Source: Jiella endophytica (GTDB lineage: Bacteria > Pseudomonadota > Alphaproteobacteria > Rhizobiales > Rhizobiaceae). From it: DNA of 64,000 bases. This document shows positions 52,774 to 60,129 of the stretch, piece after piece (positions within the stretch are counted from its first letter, which is position 1; every line of letters starts with the position of its first letter). The position numbers and the translations under genes were made by a program. Where the stretch lies: contig NZ_SOZD01000002.1 in NCBI RefSeq assembly GCF_004519335.1, positions 806,001-870,000 of the forward strand. Direction: 5' to 3'. The notes under the pieces were generated by a model. That model saw only the letters and a list, made by a program, of their open reading frames with translations. It searched no databases and was not told the origin of the DNA.

Positions 52774-54102
52774 TCAGATCCCGGTCCTGCCGGGAATCCA
52801 GCTGGTGCCGGCAAGCGGTACCTGCGCCATCGCGGCCGCCTCGATGGTCAGCGCGACGAGGTCTTCCGGCTCGAGATTGTGGAGATGGTTGTGGCCGCAG
52901 GCCCGGGCGATGGTCTGGGCCTCCAGCGTGATCACCTTCAGATAGTTGGCGAGGCGCCGGCCGGCCGCGACCGGATCGAGCCGCGAGGCCAGCGCCGGAT
53001 CCTGCGTGGTGATGCCGGCCGGGTCCTTGCCCTCGTGCCAGTCGTCATAGGCCCCGGCGGTGGTGCCGAGGGCGGCATAATCCGCCTCCCATTTCGGGTC
53101 GTTGTCGCCGAGCGCGACGAGGGCGGCGGTGCCGACCGAGACCGCGTCGGCGCCGAGCGCCAGGGCCTTGGCGACGTCGGCGCCAGAGCGGATGCCGCCC
53201 GAGACGACGAGCTGTACCTTGCGATGCAGCCCCAGATCCTGCAGCGCCTGGACCGCCGGGCGGATGCAGGCGAGGATCGGCTGGCCGACATGCTCGATGA
53301 AGACGTCCTGTGTCGCCGCGGTGCCGCCCTGCATGCCGTCGATGACGACGACGTCGGCTCCGGCCTTAACCGCCAGCGCGGTGTCGTAATAGGGCCTTGC
53401 GCCGCCGACCTTGATGTAGATCGGCTTTTCCCAGTCGGTGATCTCGCGCAGTTCGAGGATCTTGATCTCGAGATCGTCCGGCCCGGTCCAGTCGGGATGC
53501 CGGCAGGCCGAACGCTGGTCTATCCCTTTGGGAAGCGTGCGCATCTCGGCGACGCGGTCGGAGATCTTCTGGCCGAGCAGCATGCCGCCGCCGCCGGGCT
53601 TGGCGCCCTGGCCGATGACGATCTCGATGGCATCGGCGCGGCGAAGGTCCACCGGGTTCATACCGTAGCGCGACGGCAGATACTGATAGACCAGGAGTTC
53701 GGAATGGCCGCGCTCCTCGTCGGTCATGCCGCCGTCGCCGGTGGTCGTCGAGGTGCCGGAAAGCGTCGCGCCGCGGCCGAGCGCCTCCTTGGCGGCGCCG
53801 GAGAGCGCGCCGAAGCTCATGCCGGCGATGGTGACGGGGATCTTCAATTCGATCGGCTTCTTCGCATAGCGCGTGCCGAGGGTGACCGAGGTGTCGCAGC
53901 GCTCGCGATAGCCTTCGAGCGGGTATCGCGACATCGAGGCGCCGAGAAACAAAAGGTCGTCGAAATGCGGCACATGGCGCTTGGTACCGCCGCCGCGGAT
54001 GTCGTAGATGCCGGTCGCCGCGGCGCGGCGGATCTCGGCGAGCGAGGCGTCGTCGAAGGTCGCGGACTTTCGCGGCGGGGTCGGCGGGTTGTGATAGGTC
54101 AT
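52774..54102 (-). CDS. mgsC: N-methylglutamate synthase subunit C (GltB-type FMN domain)
   Basis: A 442-residue protein equivalent to the FMN-binding synthase domain of glutamate synthase (GlxD of sinorhizobia). Visible are PVTIAGMSFGALSGAAKEAL, GTSTTTGDGGMTDEERGHSE, IVIGQGAKPGGGGMLLGQKI and VVIDGMQGGTAATQDVF, with a [3Fe-4S]-like Cys context near CGHNHLHNLEPEDL. With MgsA and MgsB it transfers the methylamino group of gamma-glutamylmethylamide to 2-oxoglutarate, giving N-methylglutamate. Confidence 0.87.
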   Translation of the reverse strand: MTYHNPPTPPRKSATFDDASLAEIRRAAATGIYDIRGGGTKRHVPHFDDLLFLGASMSRYPLEGYRERCDTSVTLGTRYAKKPIELKIPVTIAGMSFGALSGAAKEALGRGATLSGTSTTTGDGGMTDEERGHSELLVYQYLPSRYGMNPVDLRRADAIEIVIGQGAKPGGGGMLLGQKISDRVAEMRTLPKGIDQRSACRHPDWTGPDDLEIKILELREITDWEKPIYIKVGGARPYYDTALAVKAGADVVVIDGMQGGTAATQDVFIEHVGQPILACIRPAVQALQDLGLHRKVQLVVSGGIRSGADVAKALALGADAVSVGTAALVALGDNDPKWEADYAALGTTAGAYDDWHEGKDPAGITTQDPALASRLDPVAAGRRLANYLKVITLEAQTIARACGHNHLHNLEPEDLVALTIEAAAMAQVPLAGTSWIPGRTGI

Positions 54103-54123
54103 GGCTTGGCGCGAACTCCCGCC

Positions 54124-54810
54124 TCAATAGGCGTCGGCATTGTCGATGTTGAAGTTGTAGAGCCGGCGGGCCGAGCCGTAGCGGCGAAATTCCTCCGGCC
54201 TCGCGCCGCTCATGCCGGCGTCGGAGAGAAGCCGATCGAGTGTCGTCAGATGCTCCGGCCGCATCTCCTTCTCGACGCAGTCGGCACCGAGGCTCTTCAC
54301 CTTGCCGCGCACGAAGAGCTTCGCCTCGTAGAGCGAATCCCCCAGCGCCTCGCCGGCATCGCCGAAGACGACGAGATGTCCCGACTGGCCCATGAAGGCC
54401 GACATGTGGCCGATATTGCCGCCGACGACGATGTCGATCCCCTTCATCGAGATGCCGCAGCGCGACGAGGCATTGCCCTTGATGACCAGGAGGCCGCCGC
54501 GACCGGTAGCGCCGGCATATTGCGAGGCGTCGCCTTCGACGATGATCCGGCCCGACATCATGTTCTCGCCGACGCCGGGACCGGCCGAGCCGTGGATGAC
54601 GATCTCGGCGGCGGCGTTCATCCCGCCGCAATAGTATCCGACCGGGCCGTGCACGGTAACGGTGACCGGTGCGGCGCAGCCGACGGCCACCGCATGGCTG
54701 CCGCGAGGATTGCGCACCTCGAAGCTGCGATCGTTGGCGCCCTGCCCGATCGCATGGAGAGCCTGGTTGAGATCGCGGATCGGCGTGGTGGCAAGGTCGA
54801 ATGCGGGCAT
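54124..54810 (-). CDS. mgsB: N-methylglutamate synthase subunit B (GXGXG domain)
   Basis: A 228-residue protein made of a GltB C-terminal GXGXG beta-helix domain. Repeating turns such as VTVHGPVGYYCGGMNAAAEI, VIHGSAGPGVGENMMSGRII, GDASQYAGATGRGGLLVIKG and VGGNIGHMSAFMGQSGHLVV are the hallmark. It acts structurally between the amidotransferase and synthase subunits. I start at ATG 54810 (MPAFDLATTPIRDLNQALHA), 16 bp after mgsA; longer starts would run into the mgsA coding region. Confidence 0.87.
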   Translation of the reverse strand: MPAFDLATTPIRDLNQALHAIGQGANDRSFEVRNPRGSHAVAVGCAAPVTVTVHGPVGYYCGGMNAAAEIVIHGSAGPGVGENMMSGRIIVEGDASQYAGATGRGGLLVIKGNASSRCGISMKGIDIVVGGNIGHMSAFMGQSGHLVVFGDAGEALGDSLYEAKLFVRGKVKSLGADCVEKEMRPEHLTTLDRLLSDAGMSGARPEEFRRYGSARRLYNFNIDNADAY

Positions 54811-54826
54811 CGTCGCGTCTCTTCGT

Positions 54827-55753
54827 TCAGGCGGCCAGGGCACTGCCTGCGGCCGCCGAGCGGTCCCAGAAATAGACCGAGGCGGGTTCCGGCTCCCATA
54901 CCCTGGCGTCGTCGATGCCCGGCAGGCCGACGAGGGCGCGATATTCCGAGCCGAAGGCGACATATTGCCGGGTCTCGGCCATCACCGCCGGCTTGCAGGC
55001 GATCGGATCGCGCAAGACACCGAAGCCGGTCCTGGTACCGACGACGAAGGTGAAGAAGCCGTCGAGATCGGCGAGCCCCGCCTCCAGAGCCTCGCCGAGA
55101 TTGCGCCCCTCCTTCATCCTGGCGGTGAGATAGGCGGCGGCGACCTCGGAATCGTTCTCGGTCTCGAAGCGGATGCCGGCGCGGGAAAGCTCGCGACGCA
55201 GATTGTTGTGGTTCGACAGCGAACCGTTATGGACAAGGCACTGGTCGGGGCCGGTCGAGAACGGGTGGGCGCCGAGCGTCGTCACCGCCGATTCCGTCGC
55301 CATGCGGGTGTGGCCGATGCCGTGGGTGCCGCGCATGGTCCGGATATCGAAGCGCGAGACGACCTCCTTCGGCAGACCGGTCTCCTTGTAGATCTCGATC
55401 GTCTCGCCGGTGCTCATGATCCTGAAACCCTGCGGCGCGGCCTGCAGCGCATCGCGCAGGGCGTCGACGGCGCTGGTCGCAAGCTCGACGACGGCATGGG
55501 TGTCCTTGATGCGGACGCTCGCGCTCTCGCCGGCGACCTTGCGGGCGAGCGCCTCGAGATCGGCGAATGCGGTGCTGGGTGCGTCGGCTTGGAACGTCAC
55601 CTTCGAGCGCCCCGCAACGGCATCTCCATAGATCGCGATACCGGCCGAATCCGGCCCGCGGTCGGTCATGGTGACGAGCATGTCGGAGAGCAGCGCGCCG
55701 AGCCGATCCTCCAGCGCGCGATCCTTCAGAAACAATCCCACGATGCCGCACAT
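54827..55753 (-). CDS. mgsA: N-methylglutamate synthase subunit A (glutamine amidotransferase)
   Basis: Class II (Ntn) amidotransferase of 308 residues that hydrolyses the amide of gamma-glutamylmethylamide. The nucleophile is Cys2, exposed after Met removal: MCGIVGLFLKDRALEDRLGA. This sets the start at ATG 55753. Other motifs are MLVTMTDRGPDSAGIAIYG, THGIGHTRMATESAVTTLGA HPFS and LVHNGSLSNHNNLRRELSR. First gene of mgsABC, downstream of the XRE-cupin gene and of its own promoter. Confidence 0.87.
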   Translation of the reverse strand: MCGIVGLFLKDRALEDRLGALLSDMLVTMTDRGPDSAGIAIYGDAVAGRSKVTFQADAPSTAFADLEALARKVAGESASVRIKDTHAVVELATSAVDALRDALQAAPQGFRIMSTGETIEIYKETGLPKEVVSRFDIRTMRGTHGIGHTRMATESAVTTLGAHPFSTGPDQCLVHNGSLSNHNNLRRELSRAGIRFETENDSEVAAAYLTARMKEGRNLGEALEAGLADLDGFFTFVVGTRTGFGVLRDPIACKPAVMAETRQYVAFGSEYRALVGLPGIDDARVWEPEPASVYFWDRSAAAGSALAA

Positions 55754-55788
55754 GGCCGCCGCTCCGCCCTCGTCTTCCATCAGACGAG

Positions 55789-55828
55789 ACTATGGCAGAC
55801 GACGACCCCCGGATCAACTCTCAGGAAA
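55789..55828 (-). promoter_or_regulatory. mgsA promoter and candidate operator
   Basis: On the minus strand TTGATC (55817-55812), 17-base spacer, CATAGT (55794-55789). The -35 box is embedded in GATCAACTCTCAGGAAA (plus strand 55812-55828), which matches 14 of 17 bases with the element upstream of the XRE-cupin regulator. Confidence 0.5.
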
Positions 55829-55869
55829 CATATTTTCTTGCGAAGGGTGGCGGCCGATCGGATGGGAGG

Positions 55870-56559
55870 TCAGCCGACCCGCCCCTGCTGTGGATAGCAG
55901 ATGATCGACAGATAGCGCGCCGGCAGCTTCACCAGCTCTTCCGGCCCGTGCGGCGCGTCGGCATCGAAGAAGAAGCTGTCGCCCGGCCGCATGTGATAGC
56001 GGCTGTCGGCATGGCGATAGACCACCTCTCCCTCCAGCATGTAGAGGAACTCCATCCCGTCGTGCTGGAAGGTAGGGAAGACGTCGGAATCGGTGGTCAG
56101 AGTGATCAGATAGGGCTCGACCGTCACACCACTGGTGTTGTTGCCGATATGGCCGAGGAGATTGTACTGGTGGCCGGCGCGGGTGCCCCGCCGCTCCAGT
56201 TCGACCCCCTCGCCGGCCTTGACGAAGACTGCGTTGCGGGTCTCCTCGAAGCGCCGGAAGAAGGCCGTCAGCGGCACGCCGAGGGCGCGCGACAGCGCCT
56301 GCAGCGTCGTCAGCGACGGCGAGATGTTGCCGTTTTCGATCTTCGACAGCATGCCGAGCGAGACCCCCGTCGCCGAAGCGAGATCGCTGACGGTAATGCC
56401 GAGCTTCTTGCGGAAAGCGCGAACCTCGTGGCCGATCGCCGCCTCGAGATTGTTCTCCTTGGCTTCGCGAATGGCATGCGGGTCCTGGGTCAGGGCAGAG
56501 CTCGTCGTTGTCACCGGCGCCTCGCTCGTCCGCGATTGTCTGGCGCTCGATTCGGACAT
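55870..56559 (-). CDS. XRE-cupin transcriptional regulator of the methylamine genes
   Basis: A 229-residue regulator. An N-terminal disordered tail (1-35) precedes a Cro/C1 helix-turn-helix (about 40-100: VRAFRKKLGITVSDLASATG VSLGMLSKIENGNISPSLTT) and a C-terminal cupin (about 130-225: FPTFQHDGMEFLYMLEGEVV, YRHADSRYHMRPGDSFFFDA, DAPHGPEEL). Cupin-fused XRE proteins commonly sense a small metabolite. It is transcribed towards mgsABC and shares an upstream motif with mgsA and the dimethylamine operon, so it is the best candidate for the local regulator. Confidence 0.87.
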   Translation of the reverse strand: MSESSARQSRTSEAPVTTTSSALTQDPHAIREAKENNLEAAIGHEVRAFRKKLGITVSDLASATGVSLGMLSKIENGNISPSLTTLQALSRALGVPLTAFFRRFEETRNAVFVKAGEGVELERRGTRAGHQYNLLGHIGNNTSGVTVEPYLITLTTDSDVFPTFQHDGMEFLYMLEGEVVYRHADSRYHMRPGDSFFFDADAPHGPEELVKLPARYLSIICYPQQGRVG

Positions 56560-56609
56560 GGCTGAAACTCCGTCATTTGCTCCCTGCTGCTATCGCCGCG
56601 GTGAAGGAA

Positions 56610-56626
56610 TTTCAACTCTGAGGAAA
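56610..56626 (-). promoter_or_regulatory. Candidate operator upstream of the XRE-cupin gene
   Basis: Pseudo-palindrome TTTCAACTCTGAGGAAA (plus strand), with outer arms TTTC/GAAA, 51 bp upstream of the regulator's ATG. It overlaps the region just before the GlxA-type gene's stop codon. Matching elements lie upstream of mgsA and of the dimethylamine operon. Confidence 0.5.
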
Positions 56627-56628
56627 AT

Positions 56629-57624
56629 CTATCCCCCGGCCCTCCGCAGGCCGGATGGCGAAAGCCCCGTCGCCGCCCGGACCGTGCGAGCGAAATGCGA
56701 CGGGCTGGCAAAGCCGGTGGCGAGAGCGACCTGCGAGATGTCGAGCGGGCTCTGGCGGAGCAGCCGGATGGCGTGGCGCAGGCGGATCTCGCGATAGACG
56801 TCGGCGACGCTCCGACCGAGATGGCCGGCAAACAGCCGGTCGAGCTGGCGCGGCGAGACCCCGGCATAGCGGGCGATCTCGGCCCTCGACAGCGGCGCCT
56901 CGATGACCGCCTCCATCCGCTCCAGCGCCGCGAGGAGCGGCGGCCGGTGGACGCCATAGCGTTCCGCCAGCGCGGCGCGCTGGGGCGCTGAGGCTTCGCC
57001 GATCTCGGTGTGGAGGAACCAGTCGGACACCCGGCGGGCGAAGGCAGAGCCCATCCGCTCGGAAATCAGCGCATGCATCATGTCGAGGGGCGCGACGCCG
57101 CCGCCGCAGGTGAGCCTGTCGCGATCGAGGACGTAGCGGGCCTGTCGCGGCGAGAGTTCCGGAAAGGTCTCCTTGAGGGCGGCCGCATGCTCCCAGTGGA
57201 TGGTGAAATCGCGGTCGAAGAGGACGCCGGCGGCGGCGAGGACGAAGGCGCCGCCGGAAATGCCGCCGAGCCGCGTGCCGCTGCGCGACAGCCGGCGCAG
57301 CGCCGAATGGACCTCCGGCGAAGCCCAGCCGGCCGGCCGGCCGCCAGCGCAGACGAACAGCGCCGAAAGCTCAGGCGAGGCGTCGCGGATGGGCTCTGTC
57401 TCGATCCCGATACCGGACGAGGAGGCGACGTTGCCGCCTTCCGCGCCGAAATGGCGGATGCGGTAGAGCGCGCGGCCGGCGAGGAGATTGGCCGCCCGCA
57501 GCGGCTCGGCCGCGCTCGCAAAGGACATCAGGGCGAAACCCGGCAGGAGCGCGAAGCCGAATTCCCGGGTCGCAAGGGTCGGATGGCCAGCCCGTGGCTC
57601 GGGCTCTGCGCTCGATCGCGTCAA
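56629..57624 (-). CDS. GlxA-type AraC-family regulator
   Basis: A 331-residue regulator with an N-terminal DJ-1/PfpI-like domain (about 20-190: FGFALLPGFALMSFASAAEP, LGGISGGAFVLAAAGVL) and a C-terminal AraC DNA-binding domain with two helix-turn-helices (SRAEIARYAGVSPRQLDRLF and ISQVALATGFASPSHFARTV). In Sinorhizobium the equivalent gene is glxA beside glxBCD, the mgs-like genes. The start is TTG 57624 behind GGAGAGACAT; the frame is open far upstream, but only as the antisense of the FAD oxidoreductase gene. Divergent from that gene, which it may control. Confidence 0.82.
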   Translation of the reverse strand: MTRSSAEPEPRAGHPTLATREFGFALLPGFALMSFASAAEPLRAANLLAGRALYRIRHFGAEGGNVASSSGIGIETEPIRDASPELSALFVCAGGRPAGWASPEVHSALRRLSRSGTRLGGISGGAFVLAAAGVLFDRDFTIHWEHAAALKETFPELSPRQARYVLDRDRLTCGGGVAPLDMMHALISERMGSAFARRVSDWFLHTEIGEASAPQRAALAERYGVHRPPLLAALERMEAVIEAPLSRAEIARYAGVSPRQLDRLFAGHLGRSVADVYREIRLRHAIRLLRQSPLDISQVALATGFASPSHFARTVRAATGLSPSGLRRAGG

Positions 57625-57768
57625 ATGTCTCTCCAGGACGAGAACACGTCCCTTACAGATTGGCCCGATCGAGCCGCAAAGCCCACCCTTCGGCGAGAAG
57701 AAATCCGCTGCGCCAGCAAAATCCTCCGGCGCCGCAGCCAGGCACACGAAACAAAGGCTTCCCCCGAC

Positions 57769-59100
57769 ATGCCAGGACCGACACCCGATCCCGTCGAGAG
57801 CGACTCCCACCTGCCGAAGGAAGTCGACGTCGTCGTCATCGGCGGCGGCATCATCGGCACATCGACCGCGCTGGAGCTTGCGGAACGCGGCCTTTCGGTG
57901 GCTCTCGTCGAAAAGGGCGTCATCGCCGGCGAACAGTCGAGCCGCAACTGGGGCTGGGTGCGCATGTCGCGGCGCGATCCCCGCGAGATCGACCTGATGG
58001 CCGCCTCGATCCGCATCTGGGAGACGCTCGGCGAGCGCGTCGGCGCCGATCTCGGCTACCGCCAGTGCGGCCTCGTGGTGCCGTTCCACACCGAAAACTT
58101 CAGGACGACCAATCTCGACTGGCTGAAGCATATCGAGGGAAAGCAGATCCGCGTCGGGCCGATCGGGTCGGACGAGGTCCGGGCGATGCTGCCCGAGATG
58201 AATCTCGACTATGACGGCGCGCTCTTCTCGCCGACCGACGGGCGCGCCGAGCCGCAGCGCGCCGCCCCCGCCATCGCCCGGGCGGCCCGCGCGAAGGGCG
58301 CGGCAGTGCTCACAAATTGCGCGGTTCGCCGGATCGACATGGCCGGCGGGCGTGTCGCCGGCGTCGTCACCGAGAAAGGCCGGATCGCCGCCGAGCGGGT
58401 GGTGGTTGCAGGTGGCGCCTGGTCGCGGCTGCTTCTGCGCGACATCGGCATCACCCTGCCGCAGCTGAAGGTCCTGAATTCCGTCTGCCGGACGGAGCCG
58501 GTGGCGGACGGCCCGGAATTCAGTGTGCGCGGGCCGAACTTTTCGGTGCGCAAGCGCGTCGATGGCGGCTACACCGTCTCGACCCTGGCTTCCAACGTCT
58601 ACGACCTGACGCCGGACAGCTTCCGCTTCCTGAAGGAGTTCGGCCCGGCGCTCAAGATGGAATGGTCGTCGCTGAAGCCCCGGATCGGCCGGCGCTTCGT
58701 CCAGGAATGGCGGGACATGCGCAGGCGCGGCGGCGACGAGGTCTCGGCCTATGAGGAGACCCGCATCCTCGATCCCGAGCCGAGCCAGGCGATGACCGAC
58801 GCTGCGATGGCGCGGCTTGCCGAAGCCTTTCCGGCCTTTCGCAATGCCAGGATCGCCCAGCGCTGGGCAGGGCTGATCGACGTGACGCCGGATGCCGTGC
58901 CGGTGATTTCCACCGTCGAAGAGTGCCCCGGTCTCGTCGTCGCCACCGGCTTTTCCGGCCATGGCTTCGGCCTCGGGCCTGGCGCCGGGCGGCTCGCCGC
59001 CGACATTGCGTCCGGCGCGGCGCCGTTGGTCGATCCGACCCATTTCCGCTTCTCGCGCTTTTCGGACGGCTCGAAGATCGTGCCGCTGACCGGCGTCTGA
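57769..59100 (+). CDS. FAD-dependent amine/amino-acid oxidoreductase (DadA/HcnC-like)
   Basis: A 443-residue flavoprotein of the DAO superfamily. The N-terminal dinucleotide fold is VDVVVIGGGIIGTSTALELA ERGLSVALVEKG. Then come QSSRNWGWVRMSRRDPREID (typical of opine-oxidase/HcnC-like members), VVVAGGAWSRLLLRDIGI and the C-terminal TGFSGHGFGLGPGAGRLAAD. It probably oxidises a secondary or primary amine next to a carboxylate. Next to mgsABC and without mgdABCD in view, N-methylglutamate is an attractive substrate, but this is inference. ATG 57769; divergent from the GlxA-type gene. Confidence 0.82.
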   Translation: MPGPTPDPVESDSHLPKEVDVVVIGGGIIGTSTALELAERGLSVALVEKGVIAGEQSSRNWGWVRMSRRDPREIDLMAASIRIWETLGERVGADLGYRQCGLVVPFHTENFRTTNLDWLKHIEGKQIRVGPIGSDEVRAMLPEMNLDYDGALFSPTDGRAEPQRAAPAIARAARAKGAAVLTNCAVRRIDMAGGRVAGVVTEKGRIAAERVVVAGGAWSRLLLRDIGITLPQLKVLNSVCRTEPVADGPEFSVRGPNFSVRKRVDGGYTVSTLASNVYDLTPDSFRFLKEFGPALKMEWSSLKPRIGRRFVQEWRDMRRRGGDEVSAYEETRILDPEPSQAMTDAAMARLAEAFPAFRNARIAQRWAGLIDVTPDAVPVISTVEECPGLVVATGFSGHGFGLGPGAGRLAADIASGAAPLVDPTHFRFSRFSDGSKIVPLTGV

Positions 59101-59115
59101 GCCGCCGGTGCGGCG

Positions 59116-59205
59116 CTACAGCCCGAAAATCGGTTTCGGTTTTCTCAAACGCAGCATGCGGTGGTTCGACGAGTGAGAGCGTCCTTGGCGCGTCCGAATG
59201 GACGC
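59116..59205 (+). repeat. Dispersed intergenic repeat, copy 5
   Basis: Reads CTACAGCCCGAAAATCGGTT, CGGTTTTCTCAAACGCAGCA, TGCGGTGGTTCGACGAGTGA, GAGCGTCCTTGGC and the perfect hairpin GCGTCC-GAAT-GGACGC. It lacks the CATCGG segment near the start seen in copy 2. It lies just after the FAD oxidoreductase stop. Confidence 0.72.
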
Positions 59206-59247
59206 AGGGCGCGAAAGCCGTGACGGATCAGTCCGGGCCGTGCCGGA

Positions 59248-59694
59248 TCAGTCGAAGATCACGCCCTTCTTGAGGATGAAGCAGCCATAGGGGCGGGATT
59301 CGCCCGTCCGCACGACGGCGAAGGCCTGTCTCGCCGCGTCATAAAAGGCGAAGCGCTCCACCGCCTCGATTGGAACGCTCCGTCCCTCGGCTGCATCGGC
59401 GATCGTCTGCATGTCGCGATGGACCTCGAACTCGGCGCCGGGATCGTCGCTCGGCGCCATTCGCCGCACCGGCGCATCGACGAAGCTGTCGAGGGGCAAC
59501 AGCGCCAGGATCGCCTCCGCCGCCTCGTTGGTACCGATGCCGGGCAGTTCGATCAATTCGCCGGAGACCGTCTCGGCGGCAACGGAGGCCGCCGGAAAGT
59601 TGCGATCGGCAAGAACCAGATCGTCGCCATGGCCCATCGCAGCAAGAATGCGCAAGAGCTCCGGCGTGACGAGCGGCGAAATGGTCTTCAGCAT
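59248..59694 (-). CDS. RbsD/FucU-family mutarotase
   Basis: A 148-residue sugar mutarotase-family protein interconverting anomers of fucose or ribose. The FucU features are LLRILAAMGHGDDLVLADRN FPAAS (catalytic-His region) and the C-terminal AFYDAARQAFAVVRTGESRP YGCFILKKGV. No fucose or ribose transport or catabolic gene is adjacent, so the sugar cannot be inferred from context. Confidence 0.88.
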   Translation of the reverse strand: MLKTISPLVTPELLRILAAMGHGDDLVLADRNFPAASVAAETVSGELIELPGIGTNEAAEAILALLPLDSFVDAPVRRMAPSDDPGAEFEVHRDMQTIADAAEGRSVPIEAVERFAFYDAARQAFAVVRTGESRPYGCFILKKGVIFD

Positions 59695-59859
59695 CAGAAA
59701 AACGGCTCCCGAACAGGGCCGGCGCGATCGTCACCGGGGATGCCATGCTTACGATCTTGGCGCCGCCCCGGCCAGAGCACCTGCTGGCGCGACGCCGCGG
59801 CGAATTCTTTGCCGCGCTTTGGACACGCCGCCCGTCACGCCATGGGAGCGGAACCCGCG

Positions 59860-60027
59860 CTAAGGCAGTTCCTCTTCCTCCTCGGCGTCCTGCTCCTCGA
59901 TCGGGATGTCCTTGCCGATCAGTCGCTCGTCGTCCTTCTTGCCAGCATAACCGTTGTCGGTGCGCTCGACGGCGTTGCCGACGACGTCCGGCTGGTCCTT
60001 CGGCGGATGCTTTCTGGTGTCGGACAT
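59860..60027 (-). CDS. Small acidic hydrophilic protein, unknown
   Basis: A 55-residue protein, MSDTRKHPPKDQPDVVGNAV ERTDNGYAGKKDDERLIGKD ..., ending in an acidic tail EEQDAEEEEELP. Predicted disordered, no membrane or catalytic motif. A strong GGGAGG ribosome binding site seven bases before ATG 60027 supports translation. Such small charged proteins are often stress-related, but no EcfG promoter of good quality is visible here. Confidence 0.6.
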   Translation of the reverse strand: MSDTRKHPPKDQPDVVGNAVERTDNGYAGKKDDERLIGKDIPIEEQDAEEEEELP

Positions 60028-60129
60028 GGCCCTGCCTCCCGTGACATTTCGATGGTCCGGAGAAAGTCGGGAAGACGCCAAGACGTTCCAGGCTGAAAGC
60101 GAGCCGTTGCTTTCGGCCTGCCCCGCCCC

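Noticed and set aside
57625-59043. Upstream extension of the GlxA-type regulator to an 804-residue protein
   Set aside because: The extension is the antisense of the FAD oxidoreductase gene. A TTG with a good GGAGAG site at 57624 gives the normal ~330-residue family length.
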